From positions 1 to 40,525 of the forward strand of contig NZ_MWQH01000013.1 of assembly GCF_002210295.1 (NCBI RefSeq): 40,525 bases of DNA, read 5' to 3'. The notes under the pieces are model-generated. The model searched no databases. It worked only from the letters and a program-made list of their open reading frames with translations, and was not told the DNA's origin. The DNA comes from Fibrobacter sp. UWB5 (lineage in GTDB: Bacteria; Fibrobacterota; Fibrobacteria; Fibrobacterales; Fibrobacteraceae). Numbering within the stretch: the stretch's first letter is position 1; every line of letters starts with the position of its first letter. Of the stretch, positions 25,559-33,647 are shown piece by piece. A program made the translations under genes and the position numbers.

Positions 25559-27265
25559 ATGAAAAAATGGATTTTCCTTGCTTTGATGATGCTTCTTGGC
25601 GCATGTACCGCCGATTACGATACGTTTGATACCTCGGATTACCGTGAGCTCAAAGAAATCGCCGTTGCCGAACAAGATGGCTCGCCGGCGATATATTCGG
25701 AACAGCACCGCATTGAATTTGACCTGGTAGAAGTTCCCGATTCGCTTGACACTTGGGACTCGGTGACGCTTGAAGAACTCAATCTGAGCCATTTTGCAAC
25801 GCTTCATTTGGTGGACGGCGATATCGATGATTTTCCGACGGATTCTGCGGGGCTCGATTCGCTTGCCAAGAAGGTGAAGTATTCCAAAGAGACTATTGAA
25901 TCGGGCAAAACGATCCAAATTCCTTCTAGCCATGTACTTTATGTGGTTGTGGTTTCTGAAAGCGGTAAAAAATCTGTTTGGCAGTTGACTTTCAATATCC
26001 CGAATGTGGAACCTGAAAGTGGTTCTGAATCTAGCAGTTCTTCGGCCAAGTCCAGTAGCTCTGCAGAAAGTAAATCGAGCAGTTCCGAAAAGAGCGACAA
26101 GTCCAGCAGTTCGGAGTCCAAGGAATCTTCTAGCAGTTCTCAAAAAGCTGATGAATCGGGTAGTTCTGCAAGCACTTCAAGTTCGTCGGAATCTGACGAG
26201 CCCGAAAGCTCTGCTGCCACTTCAAGTTCTTCGGAATCCGAAGACCCTGGCACCGCCGAGGCTCCCAAGATTCTTTCGCTTTCGATTGCCGGTAAAGAAG
26301 CCGTTATCGATGAAGAAAGCAAGTCCATTCATGTAGACGACCTTGCTTTCCGTACGGACTTGACCGCCCTTGAACTTTCGGCGATGGAAGTTTCAGAAGG
26401 TGCTACGGCCAATGTGACGGTAGGAGAGTCTTACGATTTTGGCGCGGGTGTTCAGGTCAAGGTGACGAATGAAGACGAAAGCGTCATTTATTCGGTGAAG
26501 GCGGGCTACCAGTTACCAGGCGAAAATTTCAACTCCTGGAATAAGAATGATGTCACGCCGGATTCTATTTGGGGCAACGCCAATACGATTTTGACAACCA
26601 CCGAAAAGAAAACTTCGGGTTCTATGATTGGCGCAATGATTAAAACTGGTTCCGCGCTTACTAAGATTGCAAGCGGGAGCCTCTATACGGCCGACTTTAA
26701 TCCCAATGGCGTGGGCACGCTTTCGATGGCCAGTTCTTCGACTTGGCCCGATGGCAATGAACTTCTGGATTTTGGCAAGCCTTTTGCGGCAAGGCCCGAA
26801 TTCATGGAAGTCAAGTTCAGCTACGAAGGCAAGGGCGACAGCTGCGACATTTATATTCTGCTTGAAAACCGCACCGGCAACAAGAATGTGAACCGCAAGT
26901 CCACCGATGTCAACACGCTGGTGGCTTCGGCTTGGTTCCGCTCCACTAAGGCGGATAACTCCGGCCGCGAAAATCCGGACGTCGTAAGCGTTTCGGAACC
27001 CGACGAAAATGGCATGCGCACGCTTCGCCTGAAACTCAAGTATGGCGAACCTCTTGAAGGATCTCCCATCGAAAATTCTTCGACATTCGATACCAAGTTG
27101 AAATCTTCGAATAAGGCCGCTATCAATAACGGCCTCGTGCAGGGAACGGGCGAAGAACCCGTGACACACATTCGCGTGGTGTTCGCCTCCAGTGCCGACG
27201 GAAATCACTACAAGGGCGTATCAGGTGCTACGCTCATTGTAGATGATTTGAAATTGATTTATTAA
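25559..27265 (+). CDS. lipoprotein with Ser-rich linker and PCMD-like domain
   Basis: The product is a 568-residue lipoprotein with lipobox LGAC (Cys16). An N-terminal beta domain runs to about residue 145. A linker of about 80 residues made mostly of Ser with Glu, Lys and Asp follows, the kind common in Fibrobacter secreted proteins. After a short beta segment, the C-terminal ~250 residues resemble the 'putative carbohydrate metabolism domain' (PCMD): FNSWNKNDVTPDSIWGNAN, then SLYTADFNPN, DFGKPFAARP and a terminal VDDLKLIY. In Bacteroidetes such domains occur on glycan-related surface lipoproteins; binding of a glycan here is an inference. The start has GGGGAG 7 nt upstream. Confidence 0.75.
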   Translation: MKKWIFLALMMLLGACTADYDTFDTSDYRELKEIAVAEQDGSPAIYSEQHRIEFDLVEVPDSLDTWDSVTLEELNLSHFATLHLVDGDIDDFPTDSAGLDSLAKKVKYSKETIESGKTIQIPSSHVLYVVVVSESGKKSVWQLTFNIPNVEPESGSESSSSSAKSSSSAESKSSSSEKSDKSSSSESKESSSSSQKADESGSSASTSSSSESDEPESSAATSSSSESEDPGTAEAPKILSLSIAGKEAVIDEESKSIHVDDLAFRTDLTALELSAMEVSEGATANVTVGESYDFGAGVQVKVTNEDESVIYSVKAGYQLPGENFNSWNKNDVTPDSIWGNANTILTTTEKKTSGSMIGAMIKTGSALTKIASGSLYTADFNPNGVGTLSMASSSTWPDGNELLDFGKPFAARPEFMEVKFSYEGKGDSCDIYILLENRTGNKNVNRKSTDVNTLVASAWFRSTKADNSGRENPDVVSVSEPDENGMRTLRLKLKYGEPLEGSPIENSSTFDTKLKSSNKAAINNGLVQGTGEEPVTHIRVVFASSADGNHYKGVSGATLIVDDLKLIY

Positions 27266-27330
27266 ATAAAACTCACAAGGGGTTCCCAAATTACGGCCTT
27301 TTAACTACCTTTTGGACTAAGGTGAAAAAG

Positions 27331-28821
27331 ATGCGAAAATTCCTCCTCCCAATCCTCATCGCGCTTTATGCGCTCGCCCTGGTGTCTTGCGATAGCAAGC
27401 AGGCGGTAATCCCCAATAAAGTCCATTGTGTTAATGATCTCGGCCACAAGAAGGTGGGCGTGCAGATCGGCAATACCGCCGATATTTACGCATCCGATTT
27501 CGGGGGCGATACCGCGAAAATCGATGTGGACCGCTACACGAAACTCGCTGATGCCGTGCAGGCGCTCAAACAGGGGAAAATCGACGCGGTCTTGAGTGAT
27601 GACCAGCCCGCCAAGGCGTTCGTGCGTGAAAATCCGTCGCTCCGCATTCTAGATGAAGTCTTTGTCGAAGAAATGTACGCGGGCGTTGTCGCGAAGGGGA
27701 ACGAGGCGTTGCTCGATTCCGTGAACCAGGCGCTCGATGCCATGAAAAAGGATGGCGTCTACGATTCGCTCTTTAATACCTATATCTATCGTACCGGTAA
27801 CTATCATTATCAGAAGAAGGTAACCGAGGGGCGTAAGCTTGTGCTCTCTACGAACGCACAGTTTCCGCCGTACGAATACTACGAAAACGCCAAAATTACC
27901 GGTTTCGATATCGAAGTGGTCAACTATATTGCCGACTATCTGAACCGTACCGTCGAAATTCAGGACATCGAATTCGATGCGATTATCAATGCGGTTTCTT
28001 CGGGCAAGGCCGATGTCGGCTTCGCTGGCTTTACCGTGACCGAGGAACGCAAGAAGTCCATCAACTTCACGACACCGTATACGCTTTCGAAGATTGTCGT
28101 GATTGTCCGCGGCGACGAGGCGGTGGAAAGCGACGAGAGCTTTGCCGAACACTTCCGCAAGAATTTCGTGAAGGATTCCCGCTGGAAGTTTATCGCTCTG
28201 GGTCTTCGCAACACCCTCATCATTTCGCTCTTTGCGGCGCTGCTCGGCATTCTGATTGGCTTTATTGTGGCGCAGATTCGCACCGGCAATGAATTCAACG
28301 GTCGCTACAAGGTGCTGAACGCACTTGCTAAAGTGTACCTCGCCGTGATTCGTGGCACGCCGATGATGATTCAGTTGCTCATCATCTACTACATAGTCTT
28401 CTCGTCGGTGAACGTGAACAAGATCCTTGTGGCGATTGTGGCCTTCGGCGTGAACTCGGGTGCATACGTTTCTGAAATTATCCGTAGCGGCATCAAGGGC
28501 GTGGACCCGGGCCAGATTGAGGCGGGGCGCAGTCTCGGCCTCAAGTTCCGCACGGTCCTTTACCACATCGTTTACCCGCAGGCATTCAAGAACTCGCTCC
28601 CTGCGCTTACGAATGAATTTATCACGCTCATCAAGGAAACGTCCATTTGCGGCTACATCGGCCTGATGGACTTGACGCGCGGCGGTGACATTATCCGTAG
28701 CATGACCTACGAGGCGATGCTCCCGCTCCTTGCCGTGGCTGCCATTTACTTTGTCATTGTTGCCGGGCTTTCGGCCTGTGTTGCAAAGCTTGAAAAGAGG
28801 TTGAAGAAAAATGAACGCTAA
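27331..28821 (+). CDS. polar amino acid ABC importer: binding domain fused to permease
   Basis: The product is a 496-residue lipoprotein/permease fusion with lipobox LVSC (Cys20). A family-3 solute-binding domain follows, then an inner-membrane permease of the HisMQ/GlnP type from about residue 285 ([27 protein letters not shown], and the EAA-loop IEAGRSLGL). The binding domain is out of order. Residues ~33-155 hold the hinge and lobe 2 plus the C-terminal tail ([34 protein letters not shown]). Residues ~165-270 hold the N-terminal lobe ([44 protein letters not shown]). Together they make one domain, circularly permuted. The start at 27331, not GTG 27322, follows AAGGTG. The ATPase gene overlaps its 3' end by 11 nt. 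Substrate unknown, probably a polar amino acid. Confidence 0.85.
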   Translation: MRKFLLPILIALYALALVSCDSKQAVIPNKVHCVNDLGHKKVGVQIGNTADIYASDFGGDTAKIDVDRYTKLADAVQALKQGKIDAVLSDDQPAKAFVRENPSLRILDEVFVEEMYAGVVAKGNEALLDSVNQALDAMKKDGVYDSLFNTYIYRTGNYHYQKKVTEGRKLVLSTNAQFPPYEYYENAKITGFDIEVVNYIADYLNRTVEIQDIEFDAIINAVSSGKADVGFAGFTVTEERKKSINFTTPYTLSKIVVIVRGDEAVESDESFAEHFRKNFVKDSRWKFIALGLRNTLIISLFAALLGILIGFIVAQIRTGNEFNGRYKVLNALAKVYLAVIRGTPMMIQLLIIYYIVFSSVNVNKILVAIVAFGVNSGAYVSEIIRSGIKGVDPGQIEAGRSLGLKFRTVLYHIVYPQAFKNSLPALTNEFITLIKETSICGYIGLMDLTRGGDIIRSMTYEAMLPLLAVAAIYFVIVAGLSACVAKLEKRLKKNER

Positions 28822-29557
28822 TGCAGAAACTTTAATCCAGGTCAAGGACCTTTGCAAATCTTACGGCGACAAGCAGATTCTCAAGGGAATCTCGCTCGAC
28901 ATTCATCGCGGTGACGTGATTGCGATTATCGGACCTTCGGGTTGCGGCAAGTCCACTTTCTTGCGCCAGCTGAACCTGCTCGAAAAGCCGACGGGTGGCG
29001 ACATCCTGTTGGATGGCAAGAGCATTTTGGCGAAGGGCGTTTCGAAGCCGAGTATCCGTAGGCGCGTGGGCATGGTGTTCCAGCAGTTCAACCTGTTCAA
29101 GAACATGACCGCACTCAAGAATATCATGTTCGCTCCTGTGAAATTGGGGCTTTTGAACAAGGCGGATGCCGAAAAGCGTGCGAAGGAACTTCTGGACCGC
29201 ATCGGTCTCTTGGATAGGGCCGATCATTATCCTGCACAGCTCTCTGGCGGCCAGCAACAGCGTGTGGCGATTGCCCGCGCCATGGCCATGCAGCCCGAGG
29301 CAATTCTGTTTGACGAACCGACAAGTGCCTTGGACCCCGAAATGGTCGGCGAAGTTCTCAAGATCATGAAGGACTTGGCAAAATCTGGCATGACGATGAT
29401 TGTGGTGACGCACGAAATGAGCTTTGCCCGCGAAGTCGCCAACCGCGTGCTGTTCTTTGCCGATGGCGTGGTCAAGGAAGACGGCTCCCCCGAAGAAATC
29501 TTCGACAACCCGAAAGATTCCCGCCTCAAGGAATTTCTCTCGGCACTGAAGAAATAG
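28811..29557 (+). CDS. amino acid ABC transporter ATPase, GlnQ/ArtP type
   Basis: The product is a 248-residue cytoplasmic ATPase that drives the fused binding/permease protein encoded just upstream. All motifs are intact: Walker [11 protein letters not shown]-loop VFQQFNLF, signature LSGGQQQR, Walker [12 protein letters not shown] and the switch His in VVTHEM. The sequence is typical of the polar amino acid uptake family. It overlaps the permease gene by 11 nt, so translation is probably coupled. Its stop lies 2 nt from that of the convergent gene at 29560, leaving no room for a terminator. Confidence 0.93.
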   Translation: MNANAETLIQVKDLCKSYGDKQILKGISLDIHRGDVIAIIGPSGCGKSTFLRQLNLLEKPTGGDILLDGKSILAKGVSKPSIRRRVGMVFQQFNLFKNMTALKNIMFAPVKLGLLNKADAEKRAKELLDRIGLLDRADHYPAQLSGGQQQRVAIARAMAMQPEAILFDEPTSALDPEMVGEVLKIMKDLAKSGMTMIVVTHEMSFAREVANRVLFFADGVVKEDGSPEEIFDNPKDSRLKEFLSALKK

Positions 29558-29559
29558 GG

Positions 29560-30813
29560 CTATTTAAACGCGTTCAGACGTGAAAGCGGTTGTCGGCCTT
29601 CGAACGAAATGCCGATGCTGAATTGATTGATGAAGGCGCGGCGTTTGCGGTTCTTGACCGGGTCGTCAAAATGGACTGTCTTTAAAATCCACTGCAGTTT
29701 AGGGGTGATGTTTGCCATGTCGCCCAAGGGGAATCGTCTCATGGCCTGGACGCCACCCATGAATGCAAGATTCATGATGGAGTCTTGGCCCACATAGAAT
29801 TCATCGAAACCGATTCCCGCCAACACGTCGAAACCGTATTCGTCGAATTCGTAGGTGCGGCCGATCATGGCGTCCAGTCCTGCGGCAGAAATTCCGTCTG
29901 CAAACATCAGGTCAACTTGAAGCTGGAATACGAATCGGAATACCTGGATTCTTGCGTTCGGAACGCTGAAGGTGAAATTTTCGTTAACGGCTTCTAGGCC
30001 GGATGTCATGAGCGATTTTCCTACAGAAACTCCGACACAAAGGCCTAAAACTCCGCTATTCTTGTCCGCTTCGTGTAATTCGGTGACAATGTCCTGATTA
30101 ATCAAGGCTTGTAACGCGGTTCTATAGGGAGTATCGGGGTAACGCCTGAAAAAGTTGTCTCGGGCAAACAATAGCCAACTGTAGTCAAAATCGTAGTAGG
30201 TATCTCGTTCGTAAGGGCTTTCTTTTTGAATCCACAAGGTTGCCCAGGAGGTTGCCGCGTCAGCGGCGATTCCAGCCGGCGTCTTGGCGATTTCTATGGC
30301 GGCAGAGCCGACATCTTCGGGCTTTAGCCAATAAGTAAACATGTATTCGACGAACGCGCCTGTTTTCAGCTTAGAATTCTTTTGCAGGCTAGTCTTCTTG
30401 GCGAGCGCATAGAGCATGTCGTATTTCGAAATCATGTAGTCCATGACTAGGTTGTACACGGCGTTTTCTTCTTCAGTCAGAGTTCTCCCGTTTACTTCTT
30501 GACCGCCAAAATTCATGTACCTAGTGTAGGCGATAGGGACTGACACATGCCCGGGTCTATCTGTCCAGTAGAGTTTACCGGCCAAATGGGTGAGCTCGCT
30601 TTGCATTAATTCGTCTTTGCAGAGCTCGTTACGAATTTTTGGGGCATTTTCCTTGATGTAGTCCAATATGGCGGGGACTTCGGAAAGATCCCCACGGACA
30701 AAATGAACCATCAGGGTCGAGTCAAACGAACAGACGTTGACATCTTGCGCCAAAACCGGCGTACCCCAAAGCACGATTCCGAGAAAGAAGACGATTGCAA
30801 ATAGCTTTCGCAT
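29560..30813 (-). CDS. exported helical plus beta-barrel-like protein (family member 3)
   Basis: The product is a 417-residue exported protein with a signal peptide ending in VLAQ. It follows the same plan as the proteins at 17465-18814 and 18808-20082: a helical region with FFRRYPDTPYRTALQ, then, after NSGVLGLCVGVSVGKS, an alternating beta pattern (ARIQVFRFVFQLQVDLMF, YGFDVLAGIGFDEFYVG). Unlike the other two it lacks the YTGGLG motif and does not end in an aromatic residue. It begins 1 nt after the yfcE stop, so the two genes are co-transcribed. Function unknown. Confidence 0.7.
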   Translation of the reverse strand: MRKLFAIVFFLGIVLWGTPVLAQDVNVCSFDSTLMVHFVRGDLSEVPAILDYIKENAPKIRNELCKDELMQSELTHLAGKLYWTDRPGHVSVPIAYTRYMNFGGQEVNGRTLTEEENAVYNLVMDYMISKYDMLYALAKKTSLQKNSKLKTGAFVEYMFTYWLKPEDVGSAAIEIAKTPAGIAADAATSWATLWIQKESPYERDTYYDFDYSWLLFARDNFFRRYPDTPYRTALQALINQDIVTELHEADKNSGVLGLCVGVSVGKSLMTSGLEAVNENFTFSVPNARIQVFRFVFQLQVDLMFADGISAAGLDAMIGRTYEFDEYGFDVLAGIGFDEFYVGQDSIMNLAFMGGVQAMRRFPLGDMANITPKLQWILKTVHFDDPVKNRKRRAFINQFSIGISFEGRQPLSRLNAFK

Positions 30814-30814
30814 G

Positions 30815-31384
30815 TTATTTCACGATTTCGACGGCCGCGAGTTCCTTGCCGGTTTCCAGGTGGTGTACGCTGAATCGCGGGGGAGTGGTGCCGTCGAAGG
30901 TTTCGTAGAGTCCGAAGGTCGGCGGGTTTCCGCCCTTGGGCAGGCTCGTGGAGCCGGGGTTCAGGCAGTAGACTCCATCAGCGTTCTTTTCGGCGGTAAA
31001 GATATGTGTATGACCGGAAAAATACACGTCGGCCTTGTAGTGGCTGAACAGGTACGGGTCATACAGGTGACCGTGGCTCAAAAATAGGCGCAGTCCGTTT
31101 TCTTCGAATTCGGCGTAGTCCGCGAGGCAGGGGAATCCCAGCACCATCTGGTCCACTTCGGCGTCGCAGTTGCCGCGAACGGCGGTAATTTTCTCCTTAA
31201 GAGGGCTCAAGAGCTCGACAACGCCTTGCGGGTCGTGTCCGCCGGGCAGCGGGTTCCGGGGACCGTGATAAAGAAGGTCGCCCAAAAGGAAAATGCGGTC
31301 GCATTTGTGCTTGTCGAGGTAAGAAAGCGCCATCTTGCAGGCGAACGCAGAACCGTGGATATCAGAAAGAACAAGAGTACGCAT
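30815..31384 (-). CDS. yfcE: YfcE-type metallophosphoesterase
   Basis: The product is a 189-residue calcineurin-like phosphodiesterase of the YfcE/MJ0936 family. Metal ligands are all in place: LVLSDIHGS, LLGDLLYHGPRNP, RGNCD, LSHGH and FSGHTH. E. coli YfcE hydrolyses phosphodiester model substrates, and the natural substrate is unknown. TATATT on the minus strand (31412-31407) gives a leader of about 16 nt. It is divergent from the U32-like gene and followed 1 nt later by the helical/barrel gene, whose function gives no hint. Confidence 0.85.
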   Translation of the reverse strand: MRTLVLSDIHGSAFACKMALSYLDKHKCDRIFLLGDLLYHGPRNPLPGGHDPQGVVELLSPLKEKITAVRGNCDAEVDQMVLGFPCLADYAEFEENGLRLFLSHGHLYDPYLFSHYKADVYFSGHTHIFTAEKNADGVYCLNPGSTSLPKGGNPPTFGLYETFDGTTPPRFSVHHLETGKELAAVEIVK

Positions 31385-31406
31385 AAAAGAAAATCCCGTT
31401 TTCCAT

Positions 31407-31412
31407 AATATA
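31407..31412 (-). promoter_or_regulatory. -10 box of yfcE and the gene after it
   Basis: TATATT on the minus strand lies 22 nt before ATG 31384, so this transcript has a short leader of about 16 nt, unlike the leaderless genes nearby. Confidence 0.5.
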
Positions 31413-31446
31413 GCTATAAAATGGGGGAGATTTCATTCAAAATAGG

Positions 31447-31459
31447 TATATTTGGAGCG
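31447..31459 (+). promoter_or_regulatory. U32-like gene leaderless promoter
   Basis: TATATT at 31447-31452 is followed by 7 nt (TGGAGCG) and ATG 31460. This argues against the upstream in-frame ATG at 31421. Confidence 0.55.
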
Positions 31460-32353
31460 ATGAACGTTTTCTACCACCTTCCCGGCCTGTTCGAATTTTA
31501 CGACCTATACAAGGCTTTTTTGCCGCTGTTCCGCGAGCATCGGGAATACTTTTACGAGTGGTGCGAAATCGGTTCCATTTACGGTGCGCCCAGCGATTGC
31601 CTGTGGGGTGGTGGCCGTGTCGGATTTGGCGATGCAGATCCCGATGAGGTGGCTGCCTTCATGAAAGAATTTGGCATCTCGGCGCGCCTGACCTTCAGTA
31701 ACTCCCTTCTCCGGGAAGAACACCTTTCTGACAAGAAATGTAACGATTTGTGCGCCTTGTTCGAGAAAAATGGCGATGCGCCGAGCGGAATTATCGTCCA
31801 TTCGGACCTGTTGCTCGATTACCTTAAGGCGAAGTATCCGGGATTCTATTTCGTGTCATCCACGACGAAGGTCCTGACGGATTTTGGTCGATTCGAAGAG
31901 GAACTGGACCGCGATGATTTCAGTTACGTAGTGCCGGATTTCAGGCTCAACAAGCAGTTTGCCAAACTGAACTCTTTGTCGGCAACGCAAAAGCAGAAAG
32001 TCGAATTCCTGTGCAATGAATGCTGCTGGTTCGGGTGCCCCGACCGGAAAAATTGCTATGAGAACGTGAGCCGGAAGAACCTCGGCGAAAGCTGCGAAGA
32101 CCACGTTTGCGCCTCTCCGAACGCCCAAAGGGGTTACCGGTTTTCCGATGCCATGAAAAATCCCGGATTTATCGGAATTGAAGACATTCAAAAGGTTTAT
32201 GCCCCGCAAGGGTTCCGCCATTTCAAAATCGAGGGCCGCAGCCTGGGCAGTGCCCTCATCCTGGAATTCTTGCTTTTTTACATGGTCAAACCCGAATTCC
32301 AGCTCCCTGTTCGGGAAGAAATCTACCTGGATAGCACGTTGGACTTGTTTTAG
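31460..32353 (+). CDS. U32-peptidase-like Cys-rich protein
   Basis: The product is a 297-residue protein with no signal peptide. The N-terminal half reads like a TIM barrel (TFSNSLLREEHL; SGIIVHSDLLLDYLKAKYPG; VVPDFRLNKQF). Then comes a Cys-rich block, CNECCWFGCPDRKNCYENV, with further Cys at SCEDHVC, followed by HFKIEGRSLGS. The FKIEGR motif and a four-Cys cluster are hallmarks of U32 peptidase-like proteins such as TrhP or UbiU/V, which hold a [4Fe-4S] cluster and modify RNA or ubiquinone. The rest of the sequence is divergent, so the relationship is tentative and no reaction can be named. The in-frame ATG at 31421 would add 13 residues but lies upstream of the promoter box. Confidence 0.65.
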   Translation: MNVFYHLPGLFEFYDLYKAFLPLFREHREYFYEWCEIGSIYGAPSDCLWGGGRVGFGDADPDEVAAFMKEFGISARLTFSNSLLREEHLSDKKCNDLCALFEKNGDAPSGIIVHSDLLLDYLKAKYPGFYFVSSTTKVLTDFGRFEEELDRDDFSYVVPDFRLNKQFAKLNSLSATQKQKVEFLCNECCWFGCPDRKNCYENVSRKNLGESCEDHVCASPNAQRGYRFSDAMKNPGFIGIEDIQKVYAPQGFRHFKIEGRSLGSALILEFLLFYMVKPEFQLPVREEIYLDSTLDLF

Positions 32354-32406
32354 GGCGGGGCTAGCTTATTTTTTCCGTTTTTCGGCTTTGAGGGGCGTTT
32401 TTTCCA

Positions 32407-32435
32407 TTGTCTGAAACACGAAAAAGTGCTATATT
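32407..32435 (+). promoter_or_regulatory. mdh promoter
   Basis: TTGTCT (32407-32412), a 17-nt spacer and TATATT (32430-32435) form a near-consensus housekeeping promoter. The leader of about 36 nt ends in AAGGAAGG before ATG 32479. Confidence 0.7.
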
Positions 32436-32445
32436 TGATGCGTAA

Positions 32446-33420
<975 letters not shown>

Positions 33421-33450
33421 CCTTCGCGCCCAATTGTATTGGACTTGAAG

Positions 33451-33486
33451 AGCCTGCCCTGAGCTTGTTTCAGGGTGGGCTTTTTT
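33451..33486 (+). terminator. mdh terminator
   Basis: AGCCTGCCCTGA (33451-33462) pairs with TCAGGGTGGGCT (33470-33481), with a two-base internal mismatch, around a 7-nt loop, followed by a T-run. Confidence 0.85.
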
Positions 33487-33497
33487 GTAGTTACGCG

Positions 33498-33576
33498 AAG
33501 TGTGGACTTTTTATTTTGAAATTTTGATAAAACCTGCATAATTCTGTTTTATCTTACTAAAAGTGTGGACTTTTTA
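33498..33576 (+). promoter_or_regulatory. direct-repeat and inverted-repeat array upstream of GH43 genes
   Basis: Two perfect copies of AAGTGTGGACTTTTTA (33498-33513 and 33561-33576) lie 63 bp apart, six helical turns. Between them is a perfect inverted repeat, GATAAAAC (33526-33533) and GTTTTATC (33546-33553), with half-sites 20 bp apart. The second direct repeat ends 12 bp upstream of the -35 box. The layout suggests regulator binding, probably by an activator, but no regulator gene is in the window. Confidence 0.6.
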
Positions 33577-33588
33577 ATGAAAAATCTA

Positions 33589-33617
33589 TTGACTTTTGGA
33601 GGGTTTAAAGATATATT
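33589..33617 (+). promoter_or_regulatory. GH43 promoter
   Basis: TTGACT (33589-33594), a 17-nt spacer and TATATT (33612-33617) form a strong promoter. The leader of about 24 nt carries CAGGGAG before ATG 33648. Confidence 0.7.
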
Positions 33618-33647
33618 TAGATTAGACGTGTCGTCAGGGAGTTTATA

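Noticed and set aside
26010-26250. Ser-codon repeat tract as a CRISPR or tandem-repeat locus
   Set aside because: The repetition comes from Ser/Glu codons of a linker; unit lengths vary and no spacers exist.
27331-28821. Frameshift or assembly error joining two binding-protein fragments
   Set aside because: The frame is open throughout with a proper lipoprotein signal, both halves are complete at their edges and the permease is intact, so a real permuted gene is more likely.
31421-31459. Upstream start of the U32-like gene
   Set aside because: The ATG at 31421 lies before the TATATT box that is spaced correctly for ATG 31460.
32354-32406. Terminator after the U32-like gene
   Set aside because: T-runs are present, but I could not find a stem stable enough to support one.
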